From Branchiostoma floridae (lineage: Eukaryota > Chordata > Leptocardii > Amphioxiformes > Branchiostomatidae): DNA of 64,000 nucleotides. A program made the translations under genes and the position numbers. Each line of letters opens with the position of its first letter. Position 1 is the stretch's first letter. Of this stretch, positions 1-11,403 are shown one piece after another. Below the pieces are notes generated by a model. It was not told the DNA's origin. It searched no databases and saw only the letters and a program-made list of their open reading frames with translations. The stretch spans positions 21,710,187 through 21,774,186 of the forward strand of contig NC_049987.1 of NCBI RefSeq assembly GCF_000003815.2, written 5' to 3'.

Positions 1-323
1 CTTGCTATAGCAAAAGGCGGAGGAATTACTCTTACCGTAATTACACGAAACCAATTCAGTGGAAGTTGTCACAAATTTGCATAAACCACACTTTACTCAG
101 TGGCAGATCTATGTGCAGAATTGTTCTCTCTGCCTGGATTTCATTGTTGCTAAGGAGACATGTTGCCTAGACAACACACAGTTTTTGCATAAAAAAGTTT
201 AATTTTGTTATTAATGGGGTGAACGTTGAGTGAACACTTTGTTCTATGAGCTTCAAAAGTCATATGAACGTCTTATCTTATAACCTATGATACTCGAAAT
301 TGATCAGAAGATTTTGTTCTAAG
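1..323. other. Non-coding sequence left of first gap
   Basis: AT-rich sequence with no exon-like reading frame, splice-site pair or recognisable repeat. It lies beyond the 3' end of PNISR and is bounded on the right by an assembly gap. Confidence 0.5.
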
Positions 324-1185
324 NNNNNNNNNNNNNNNNNNNNNNNNNNNNNNNNNNNNNNNNNNNNNNNNNNNNNNNNNNNNNNNNNNNNNNNNNNNNN
401 NNNNNNNNNNNNNNNNNNNNNNNNNNNNNNNNNNNNNNNNNNNNNNNNNNNNNNNNNNNNNNNNNNNNNNNNNNNNNNNNNNNNNNNNNNNNNNNNNNNN
501 NNNNNNNNNNNNNNNNNNNNNNNNNNNNNNNNNNNNNNNNNNNNNNNNNNNNNNNNNNNNNNNNNNNNNNNNNNNNNNNNNNNNNNNNNNNNNNNNNNNN
601 NNNNNNNNNNNNNNNNNNNNNNNNNNNNNNNNNNNNNNNNNNNNNNNNNNNNNNNNNNNNNNNNNNNNNNNNNNNNNNNNNNNNNNNNNNNNNNNNNNNN
701 NNNNNNNNNNNNNNNNNNNNNNNNNNNNNNNNNNNNNNNNNNNNNNNNNNNNNNNNNNNNNNNNNNNNNNNNNNNNNNNNNNNNNNNNNNNNNNNNNNNN
801 NNNNNNNNNNNNNNNNNNNNNNNNNNNNNNNNNNNNNNNNNNNNNNNNNNNNNNNNNNNNNNNNNNNNNNNNNNNNNNNNNNNNNNNNNNNNNNNNNNNN
901 NNNNNNNNNNNNNNNNNNNNNNNNNNNNNNNNNNNNNNNNNNNNNNNNNNNNNNNNNNNNNNNNNNNNNNNNNNNNNNNNNNNNNNNNNNNNNNNNNNNN
1001 NNNNNNNNNNNNNNNNNNNNNNNNNNNNNNNNNNNNNNNNNNNNNNNNNNNNNNNNNNNNNNNNNNNNNNNNNNNNNNNNNNNNNNNNNNNNNNNNNNNN
1101 NNNNNNNNNNNNNNNNNNNNNNNNNNNNNNNNNNNNNNNNNNNNNNNNNNNNNNNNNNNNNNNNNNNNNNNNNNNNNNNNNNNNN
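324..1185. other. Assembly gap (862 N)
   Basis: A run of N, so nothing can be read. Any open reading frame spanning it is an artefact of untranslated N. Confidence 0.99.
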
Positions 1186-1721
1186 GAAAGTCTTACGCAG
1201 TCCTAGTGCTTCCGCCGTTTCGGCGACACAGATCTGAAAACAACAACAAGGACCATCAAGTTCTGTGTTCTCGAAGTTAACTACTGGATCAACGACAACA
1301 GAAAATGCAGAAAGACCGAGTTTAAAACATGCAAATGTGACACAAACTACATATACATGGACACGACGATTGCCACTCTGTAACTATGAAACAACATTGG
1401 CATGATATTAACGTTTCAGCTCTAGCGTATGCCCTTAGAAATCTTCAAAACTAGACAGAGTTCATCTTAGGCTGCAAGTTTGCGAGTGGTAAATATCCTA
1501 GGACACCACAAACTCTGCAGTCTGGCATATATAAACTCTGTCTACTGATGAGTTCTTCTGGTAGTAGCTTGGTCAAGCAGTAGCCTGCCTAGATCACATT
1601 ATAACAGAACAGTGATACGAGTGGGGAAAATGTTTAGCAAGTTTTTCTTGTCAGCGGTCAAAGATTTGTTTTTTTTTTTGCAAAAAGGTAACAAAATCTT
1701 GAAACTTCAGTCTAAAAATTC
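1186..1721. other. Non-coding sequence 3' of PNISR
   Basis: No coding signal is visible on either strand. It is likely PNISR 3' UTR and downstream sequence, because PNISR is transcribed leftwards into it. Confidence 0.4.
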
Positions 1722-4700
1722 CTATCCTCGAGACCTTGTGAGATCTTTCTCTCCTTTCATCCTTTTTTGAAGAGGCCAACAAACAAAAAGGCTACACCAA
1801 GCTACTATCAGAGATATAACCAATAGGGTAGGGCACGTTTAAAAGCTGCTTTTCAAAAACGGTTGCAACCAAAGCTTGTCCCATTGTCACTTGGCTGACA
1901 GCACAGGTAGGAAGACAGGGCTGCCCCACTGGAAAATCAACTCACAGGACACATCGACAACAGGGCAAACCTGCCTGAGGTTTACACACCCTCTGCACAA
2001 GGGAGAATGGAACTTGTCATTGCACAACCATCTTTGAAAAGGCCTTTCCTTAGCAAGTACAGAAAAGAGAAAACTGTATACCACCTTGAGCGGGATCTAG
2101 ACTTGTGTTTTCGACCGGACTTCTTACCAGACCTTTCGGGCGAGTAGGATCGGCTGTGCTTCCGCGAGTTTGACCGGCTGTACTTGTGCGACTTCTTGGG
2201 CGTCCGCGAGCGACTCCGACTTTGGTGGTGGTCCTTTTTCCGCTTTTCCCTGGGCCTTTCGTCCTCGTAATCGTCCGACTGCGAGCGAGACTCGTCGCCC
2301 TCCTCCCGACCCCCTTTCCTGTCCCTCCCCTCCTTTTCCCCTCTCGAACGCTTGTGCTTCGGGGACCTACTTCTCGACCTGTGGCGACTACTCTTCGATT
2401 TCATGAGAGAATCGTCACTTTCTGAACTGGCACTGGGTGACCTGTTTCTGTCTTTCTCCCTAACACTTTCCCGTCTGTCCCTTTTCCTGTCCCTGTCCTC
2501 ACTACGGTCCCTCTTGTCCCTTTTCTTGTCCTTGTCTTTCCCCCTCTTACTCTTCTTGTCCCTGTCTCTACTCCTTTCCCCACTCCTACTCCTGTAACTC
2601 CGTCGTCTGTGCTCCCTGTCCCTACTCCTGCTCCTATCTCTACTCTCACTCCTGTCTCTCCGTCGCTTGTGTCTCGGTGACCTGCTACGACTTCTCGAGT
2701 GCCTGCTCTTTCTCCTGGAGGAACCCCTACTTTCCTTCCGTCGCTTCTTCCTAGATCTTTCTTCCGAGCTCGAGCTAGACTTCTCCTCGTCACTAGAACT
2801 ACTGTCACTGCTGCTATCTACTGAGTCGCTGTCGTCCTCCTCCCTTTTGACAACTTCAACCATAGATTTGCGTCGTTTCGGTACTTCGTCACTGTCCTCC
2901 CCGTCTTTCTCCCCACCCCCCTCCTGTTTTACCTCGTCCTGAGACCCCCTCTCCTCTGAATCAGATTCCCCCCCTTTCCCAAAATGGTTGTTCTCCTGGG
3001 ATTTCACCGCAGCGGGCAGCTGGTCCCACTTGGAATGCTCCGAGTGTTTCCGTTCGAATTCCGGCTCCTTTTTGGGACTTACGGATTCGTTCCTGGTGGC
3101 CTTGACTTTGCGATCCTCCAGAAATATGTCATCTGGAGGGAACAAGGTGGTATCATCAGGATTATGTTGGGACCAGAAATCAGAATGAACTTTCAATGAA
3201 CAAAATAAGTCAAAATGTAGAGGGGGCGTATGGGTGCAGTAAGAATTTTTTCATCCACTTTCCTGCATATTTCAATTACCACCAATTTTATAACATTGAT
3301 CTTGATGTCTCTCATAAAAAAGTCCCCCTGCTAAATATCAATCAGTACTTTAGAATAGATATAAGCACAGACCATGCCCATGCTATGGAGTTACTACTAA
3401 GTTAATTCATAACACTACTTAAGTCAAGTCTATGATAATGTCGTTTGCCATTTATTCTTAGATGCATGAAAAAAGCACTCAATATGCTTCATATTGCTAC
3501 GTCAATGCAACCTAAACTCCTCACTTAAAATCATCTTTGAGCTCACTTCTAAGAAAACACATTTTCACCAAACTTCACACACACACAGAAAAAGCCCCTT
3601 ACCCGTGTCGGGTTCCTGTGCGATCAGCAGCTCCCTCTGGCGGTGCAGTTCCTGCTTCCTGCGAATCGTCTCCATCAGCTCCACGTCCGAGTCCACATCC
3701 TCGTCCTCCTCCCCTCCGTTCGAGTCCTCGCTGTCCGAGCCGTACGCACCGATACCTGCCGGGCAGACGTCATGGCAAGTTATACAGTGTGATAAATCAA
3801 GTAACGTCAAGTTTCATAGAAAAATACCAGTGTAGGATCTTAGTGCCATTTGCCTGAAATCTTATATTCATGAACGTTTCTTGCTTAAATCATGAGCAAT
3901 GTTACCAGTTATAAGCAACTGGTATGTCAATTTCACTACCAATCAGCTGCTGTATGATTTATTTTTGTTAAATTAATAAATAAAATTGTTTGAAAGATAA
4001 TATTAAAAATAGTTCAGAAGCCTGCTTCATTTTAATTATGTAAAGCATTGAACTAACAAGTGATTGTAAGTTTTATATCAATCTACCACTGTAGGACTCA
4101 TTTTTCTGCCATCTGTTTTAAAAACAGATGATTGAAATTGTTAACAAGCCTGAAATTTGACAAAATTAACAAGAGGCTTGCTTGATTAAAACTGTAATTT
4201 AACCATTCACTGAGATGAAAAATACTACACTTTTGACTCTCTGTAACAAAGCTAGTGCAACACAGGTCTTTGGCACTTTACAGGCTCTTGTAACTGTTTC
4301 TGTAGTAATTCCAAAAGATAGAAAATATGGCTAGCACTTGAAATGCAGGAACTGCACTATCTCAGGATTTTGCTGGGAATCTTTACCTGCACATGGATTA
4401 ACCAGCAAACCAGCAAAGAATAAAGGGCTCAAATCTGGGAGCTTTATGGATCTCTCTGGGGGAGGAGGGGACAGAGCAAGGGCAAAGCAGTTCAGCTTCA
4501 AAGAAGAGAAAGATCCAAAGCTTTATATGGAAGCTTTAAGAGGATTTTGCTTCAAAGCTGGTGGAATGGGAAAGGGACAAGGTTTTAAAGAGGGGTGAGA
4601 GGAGCTGATTATAACAGATAAGCTCTGAGACGATAAGCATAGCGGCACAATTTGCCGAAAAAAGTAAGCTGAAAGCACGGAGGGTGCGAAAGCAGAGTAG

Positions 4701-7700
4701 CGAGTTGAGAGGCCATCCTTGCTATGATTACGTCTACAAAAAAGCAGCGATTTGTGTGCCCATCCCTCAAACACTTGAGAGACAAAAACGTGACGACGGG
4801 AAATACTCACCAAGGCTGCTGATAGAAGCCAGAGCAGTGGACTGTGCTAGCTGCTTTGCAGGGGCTTAGGTTTATAACAGGACAAATGTTAATGCATGGA
4901 CACCAAAAACACTGTCTCTGACTCTACAGCGATGATTCTGTGCTGGCGTGTGGCGCCAACAGAAGTAGGGAGTCCGTTGATCCGCGTGGCTGTAGCGCCA
5001 CTCCTGAAAAATACTGAGTCACTGTGCACCACTACAACACCTGCATATAACTACTCTGGTGTTACAATTCCAGAATTAGGTACTGTACCTGCTTTGTAAC
5101 AACAGAAAATAGGAGAGTCCAAGGAAAAAAGAATTCAGGAATTTTTCTGTAGCTTTTCAGCTTTCCAAGGAGCTCGTTACCAAATATATTAAGTTATAAG
5201 AAAAAAGGCAAAGAGAATACCTACTCAGCAAGTTAAGAAATCGAAAAAAACTTGAGTGCATAATATCTAAAACAAGCTATCCTTGGACATCCTGTTCCTC
5301 AATTATATACTGGTGAAGACCAATTTCACATCTACATGTCTACAAACCTTTCACCTGTATATTTTTTGTGCATTATGACTGTCAATGATATGATATACAT
5401 AAAAAACCTGAATGGTATAAAACTGTAATAACAATCCGACAACAGCAACAACATGATAAAACATTACAAAGATAGCAAACCTTAATGCATATGATATCAC
5501 ATACAAATCAAAGGGGCTGGGTTCAATTTGAGTACCTTTTGCCACTTTCTCTTTTGCACGCTGGTAGACTTCCCGAGCAACTTTCCCCATTTCTTCATTA
5601 GTGACTTCCAAAAGCACTTCTGTTAGCATCTGCCGCACTTTGAGAGCCTGTCATAAAAGACAATATAGAAACATGTTCAGTATCTATTATGATATGAGGG
5701 CTATTATGTTTTATTATGTTCCTGTTTTATATAGGAAAATCTGAAAAATAAGTCACAGTCCAGACCTGATATGTATTCCTCTGGCCAAGCAAAACTAAAC
5801 TTAGAACTGTGCTTTGCTTGCTTAACTGGTCCCACATAAACAAAAAACAAATTAAAACCTGTCTTAACATAACTTAATTTTTGTATGGGAAGCATTCTAA
5901 CTGAGCTGAACAATGAAGATGCTACTAATACAGCTGCTGGAATTTACCAAACAACTTTTCATAGCTTTAAAACTGCAACTCGTCAAACTTACAAATTCCA
6001 ATTGTTTCTCCTCCTCAGTTTTTTCCTCCTCCTCTTCACTGTCATCCCATTTGTTCTTGGCCGGCTGCTCGTCACCTGACTCTTCTGCAGCTTTGGACTT
6101 CTCTTCTTCTTCTTCTTCATCAGAGTCCTTCAAAACAAGGGAAATTTAATTAAGACATTCACCTGAAGTAACAAGAAAACTAAATACGGTTTCTGAGACA
6201 GTTTCTTGCAGCTGCTCTGTAGCATTTTGAGAATGTCCTCGGCTGTAATACTTTAGATCTTAAAAATTCTTTTAAAAAAATAGAATGAAAAACTTGAAAA
6301 GGAAGTAGTCACTATTTGTCAACGATACACACAATTCACTACTAGGTTGGAAAATGTCCTATACAACCAACTTATATGCAGACAGAATTTTGAAACGCCA
6401 GTGGGAGTCAGATACTCTGCCAAACGGATTCCTTTGTAGAAAATTGGACCATCCCCCATTCACAGGTTTTCACAAACAACTAGATCCAGGTTCAGGTCCG
6501 GACCAGGACCTGATCCTCTGGACATGAACAGAACCTGTACCTTAATTTTCTGTGCCAGTACCCACCCCTAATGACATGTACAAGACTTGTACTCACATAT
6601 TTGCTCTTCAGGAGAGATTTTGGGGATGCTGCCTGTGTGTCGTCCCCCAGTCCTTCCTTCCCTCCCTCCTTCTGCTGTTCCAGTCTCTGTGCATGCTCCC
6701 TCTCACGCTGTTCCCTCTCCTGTGCCTTCTGTTTCTCTCTCTCCATCTTCTCCAGACCCTCCCGGATCCACGCGGGAAGGATCTTACGCTTGGCTGCGTC
6801 TGGGATGAAAAAAAAAACACAAATTGGAAACAGCCGTAAATTCTTCATCATCAAGACTGCTGAGTCATTAGCATTAAAAGATTCATTGAGACTTGCTGAA
6901 AGTTTCTGCATTTGTGAAGTGTTTGATAATTTTACCTTTGTAAAGTATGTAAGAACTAGCCAGTATAAAGAAAAGATGCAAGTATAAAGAAAAATTTTTG
7001 GATAAGATCTAAATCTAACTTTTATCCTTTATGATATTGAGTCAAGTATAGTTGAGAAGTAGGACTTGTTGCTTCGTTTGTCCGGCAAATAAATGAACAA
7101 TCAAATTCTAGGTACTTCTTCTGTTTTGTGTTAGACGGCCAGTCGGCCACCATCATCTTGTTCATGTTTCTGCTTAACTTATTTGTAGCACTGTGAACCT
7201 ACCTAAGGTGGTGGCAGCCTCTCCGGATGGGGAGGGGGGCGACCGGTCTCTGCGCTGTTCCCGCTCCCTCCCCGCCCCCCTGAAGTCTCGTTCCCTGGGA
7301 GGGGGTACAGGTGCCGGAGCCCCCTGCCAGTACTGGTTGTACATCTCACCATAGCCCTGAGGAATGACAGCAACATGTATGGAGTTAGAACAAGAACTGG
7401 CAACTTTAGAAGCCTAGCATTTCCTGTGTTTGTATCTCTATAGCTGGAGTAACCACACTTTGACATAATAATTTAATACAACAGCTTCACAGGCACACAG
7501 GGTGGCAGCAGCTGCTTTATTATACTGTATAAGTTATAACCTGTCACATCTAACCTTTACATACTAGTATCCAAATGTAGCTGCAAGCATTGTTTAAATC
7601 TATCTAACCGGTAAGACATCTATTATACCTTCTGACTTGTTCATTCTCCTGAATTTATTGGAAACCACACTACTTGACCATGAATGATCATTGACGATTT

Positions 7701-9818
7701 AGCACAATATTTTGTGTTACTCCTGAGCATAGCCGAGTCAGCCTCCCTGAATTCAGCATGAAATGTTCTGGGTTCCCCCATGCAGACCCTTTCTAAGGAC
7801 CATAAAACTGCAGCAGATGAACCCTGACCTGTGGCTGGTACCCATACTGCCCGGCTGAAGCCGCTCCGCCGTGGTTGTAATCAAACCTCTCCGGCGGCGG
7901 GAACTGGCTGCCGTGGTTGTGGTCGAACGTCTGCATGCCGCCGTGCCCGTAGTCGAACGTCTGGGGCTGGGATCCCTCCTCCCCTGGGGGTGGGGGCTGG
8001 GCGTTTGGGGGTGGGGCCATCCAGCCTGCCTGCATGGGAGGCCAGGCTGTGGGGAGAAGGGACACGCGTCATCATACCATTCAGCACAGGAGGCTGTTTC
8101 AAACCTTTCTGTTCTCAGAATCAATTTACTGGTACAGGCAACTTTTTACTTGGGGAGGGGGGACACATGTCACTGTCAGCAAACCATTTAACATTGGAGA
8201 CTTTTTCATACCTTTCTGTTCTCACAATTTAGTTACCGGTACAGGCAACTTTTTACTTGGTTCTAGTGCATGATGAAGCTTAAAGACTGATGAAACAATT
8301 GATGGCAGGAGACCATTTCATACCTTCCTGCTTTCAGAGTTTAGATACAGGCAACTTTCTACATTTGCTTGATTTTGTGCTTTTTTAGACCATATCATCA
8401 TCACCATATGATATGACAAATCATCAAACCCTTGTTGTATCATCACTACCATCATTTGTCTTTGTATACAAAGATTATGGGAGGTTGTAAGAGAGATCAA
8501 GTCTGTAGAGATTTCTGGTGACTAGATTCTTAAATTGTTAACTATACACAGTTTTCTCTGTCAGACTGACAAGTAATTATCATCAAAGCTCACCCTCCTT
8601 GCACATTTGATCATCCATGATAGGAAGTTAGTTCCTTTCTGGTGCTGTTAACTCGTAAAATTTGGGCAAGTCAATTTTTCCTTTGCAATGGAAGTTACAG
8701 CTTAATCCTACCACAATATAAACAATGTTCATTCTATTTTGATAGGATGGAAACTTGTGGTGTTTAGTCATAAATTTTTTCCACTATATTAGAAGTTACA
8801 GTTTGGCCCGCTACAGTATAAACACCTACAGTTCTGGCTTGGAAACTTGTCACTAGAGTCAAAGAAAAGAAAAGAAAAAGTGGATGTTCCCGCACCTGGC
8901 TGCGCCCATGTGTCTGACATGTAAGGCTGCATATTAGCCTGACTATACCCCATGCCTGCTGACGCAATCCCACTCCCATTAGTATCACCAGGCGTACTCG
9001 CAGGCGGCTGCCCGTCCGACGTCGGCGGACCAGATCCCTCGGCGGGCGGTGGCGGCTGGACCGCGGGCGGTTGCTGCACCGTCATGGCTTCCTGGGCCTC
9101 CTTCTGGGCGATCCACTGCTGGGCTAGGGCAGCCCAGTCTATGGTGCCTGTTGTGCAAAGGAAACATTAGGAACTGTAAGACGAAGAGTTTCTATTCCTT
9201 GTACTGGGCTAACCTTTCTAAACTAAACTTGAAGAAAGCAAACTAAGGCACATTGTACTTCTCAACAATCCACTGCTGGGCTAGAGCAGCCCAGTCTATG
9301 GTGCCTGTTGTGCAAAGGAAACATTAGGAACTGAAAAACCAAGAGTTTCTATTCCTTGTATTGGGCTTTTATTTGGCTAAGTGGTACCAAAAAAAAAGAT
9401 TGATTCTACCAATCTAAACTGAACTGGAAGCTATCACACTAATGCACATTGTACTTATAATCTTGACAATCCACTACTGGGCTAGAGCAGCCCAGTCTAT
9501 CGCTTCATGCTGCTTTCTCTCCTCAACACTTAGCATTTGAGAAAGACTACCGTCATGGTAGTTGAACACACACCACTGCCTGTGGACTAGCCCTTGCTGT
9601 AGTGATTGCACGAAGTTGTGAGGCCCAGGGCTACTGAAACAACGTGCGGGAAAAACTAATATTCCTAATAAAAGGAAATAAATAAGTAGAACTGCAGGTG
9701 ACTCCTGGGGGACCTTGTGTCCTACCCCTATCGACTCACCATCTGAAGACTGTGGGTACATGGGGTTGGGTTGAGTGGGAGGCCACTGCCCCCACTGCTG
9801 GGGCTGAGCAGGCCACAT
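1722..9818 (-). CDS. PNISR: PNISR: arginine/serine-rich splicing-associated protein
   Basis: Nuclear speckle-type SR-related protein; orthologues associate with PNN and the splicing machinery. Minus-strand coding exons read as 9740-9818, 8896-9147, 7829-8046, 7203-7356, 6597-6799, 5993-6127, 5536-5647, 4811-4864, 3603-3755 and about 2085-3189. All junctions are GT-AG and phases chain without error. Diagnostic matches to vertebrate PNISR: Trp/Gln/Pro-rich start (MWPAQPQQWGQWPP), IDWAALAQQWIAQKE, DAAKRKILPAWIREGLEKME, APAKQLAQSTALASI, then acidic stretches and a long C-terminal RS domain (from about 2.1 to 2.8 kb). The last step is uncertain. The RS exon may read through to a stop at 1982 (855 aa), or splice at 2085 to a phase-compatible mini-exon 1722-1761 (834 aa). 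Human PNISR is about 805 aa. An AG directly before the start region suggests a separate 5' UTR exon towards 10.9 kb. Confidence 0.92.
9113..9500 (-). repeat. Tandem copies of the PNISR exon 2 acceptor edge
   Basis: The acceptor end of PNISR exon 2 (about 9113-9170, coding IDWAALAQQWI) recurs almost unchanged at about 9270-9330 and again at 9467-9500. Each copy carries the first ~30 coding bases, and the first extra copy also keeps the CAG acceptor and flanking intron. The outermost copy has an in-frame stop and is cut off by SINE sequence. The copies sit in the intron before exon 2 and none has a matching donor, so they look like non-functional duplicates. Confidence 0.85.
9506..9645 (+). mobile_element. 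5'-truncated SINE body in PNISR intron
   Basis: This stretch aligns by eye to the tRNA-unrelated body of the SINE at 30468-30750 (shared blocks include CATGCTGCTTTCTCT and the CTGTAGTG...GCAC segment). The tRNA-like head is missing. It abuts the third copy of the duplicated PNISR exon edge. Confidence 0.7.
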
Positions 9819-10007
9819 CTCTGTCTACCGGCTGTGTCAAACACTCCTGGATGGGTCTGGAAATGAAGCAATCAATGAAAAAACAGTCAGTTTGATGACA
9901 GAAGCAGCAACAGTAACTATAAGTATGCTGATGCCTTAGACAGTCAAAACCAGCTTGTTAAGACGTTAATGATTTAATGGCATTTCTTTAAATGTCCGAG
10001 TGTCATC

Positions 10008-10155
10008 CTTGTTAGTTACGTCGATGTAGGTTAGACATCCAGGTAATCGCCAGTGTCACTGACGAAGGAAAGTGGATTCTTTCCGAAACGTCTGACCGTT
10101 TCAAAACCATATCCAGTTGCTTGAGTAACTATTTTTGGCGTATCCTTGTTAGTTC
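10008..10155 (+). repeat. Interspersed repeat, TTAGACATCCAGG family
   Basis: Contains the blocks GGTTAGACATCCAGG, GTGTCACTGACGAAGG, CCGAAACGTCTGACCG and CCAGTTGCTTGAGTAACT. Related diverged sequence occurs in inverse orientation at about 14038-14156 in COQ3 intron 4, and as a short piece at about 28670-28765 in NUP43 intron 3. The class is unknown; it may be a SINE or a LINE 3' end. Confidence 0.65.
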
Positions 10156-10190
10156 ACTAGGGCTCCCTCCAATACTCCCCTTTAAGTTTA

Positions 10191-10240
10191 ACCAATTAAA
10201 GGAAGAGGCTCTACTGTAGAGCCTCTTCCTTTTAGTTGGT
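10191..10240. repeat. Near-perfect 50-bp palindrome
   Basis: Arms of about 22 bases built around AAGGAAGAGGCTCTAC meet with almost no spacer. It lies between PNISR and COQ3 and would form a stable hairpin. It could be a solo foldback element or a cruciform-prone site. Confidence 0.8.
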
Positions 10241-11403
10241 GACTACCTAGCCTGCCACATATGGTTTAGCTCATAATTTGTGTAGCATCATTTTCGTACC
10301 GAATGGATCTAATCGTCTTCAAACTAGTTTACTAGTTAGTCTCAGAAGATAAATTATCAGGCCACAGTCTGTATTCTTGCACAAACTTGCTGAAGTTGTT
10401 GCCAACGTTACAGGAGTTTATGTCGTGCAGAGTATTCTGCCCATAACAACAAGTGTAGGTACATTACTGACAAAATAATCCAAGGCTTTCTGAAAGGAGC
10501 GATGTCTTTTAACGAGCTTTACACTGCTTACAGCTCCAGGGTCTACAGCAAGATGTAGCACGCCCCCCTCCCATGACTGTGATAAATTAGTTAGTGGAAA
10601 GATCTCGCAAATAGAGCTGGCCCTACAATATTTTACTACCTTCTACCCTTGTAATCATGAATCTTAAGGTTCTCACATTGACAGAAGCACCTTAAGCCGA
10701 GTACAAAACGACACCAATGGCAGTTTTACGCCGCCCATCACGTACAAATATAACCCAGGTCAGGGCAGACACGATCGTTCAAACAAAATCATCGGAAACA
10801 TCAGACAAAATGGCGGCAAGCCAGCTCCACCAAAAAAATCCTACTTTCCTTGACTATGTGGAGATATCAGACCTCCCTTTCCCTTCAAATTCTTAGTAAG
10901 AAGTTGCTCCATACCCTAAGTAGATGTAGGTATCCTTAAACCCGATAAAACAGGGGAAACTTGAGAGAAAAAGAGAGACCTTGCTCCCACTCGGCTGACT
11001 GCCTCCGTCTCTCGCCGTCATCAATCGGAAATTCACGACGATCTCCGGAAATTACCGAATGTGTGAGATATTCCATTCCAATATGGGTTGGAAGTAATGT
11101 GTGTTTTTTCCATCCAGAGTGAATGATTTCGGGAAAAAAGCCATAAAAAGAATATGTAAAGATAATTTGTGATTTATAATCTTAATTATAATTACCAAAT
11201 TTTCTATAATACTCGGTATAGACTAATATAGTTTGGGTAATTCGTGAATTTTACCTCCTCTACTATGAGTGGACGAGGCTAACATATCCCATCACACCTG
11301 GCGAAAACATCACGCCGTGACCTTTCACCCTTGATTGATGTTGTGAAAGCATGATCACAGTGATTGTCACAGCTTTCTCATGATCTCACTGAGTTTGACG
11401 AAA

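Larger units (their letters stand above)
9819..11403. promoter_or_regulatory. Shared upstream interval of PNISR and COQ3
   Basis: The start codons of PNISR (minus) and COQ3 (plus) face away from each other across this 1.6 kb interval, so it must hold both promoters and any 5' UTR exon of PNISR. I see no TATA box that can be assigned. The left half is occupied by an interspersed repeat and a palindrome. The right half (about 10.9-11.4 kb) is the best candidate for the divergent promoter. Confidence 0.55.

Noticed and set aside
300-1280. 326-codon frame across 300-1280
   Set aside because: It is almost wholly N from the assembly gap.
2170-2942. Several plus-strand Leu/Ser-rich frames
   Set aside because: They are reverse-strand shadows of the PNISR RS domain.
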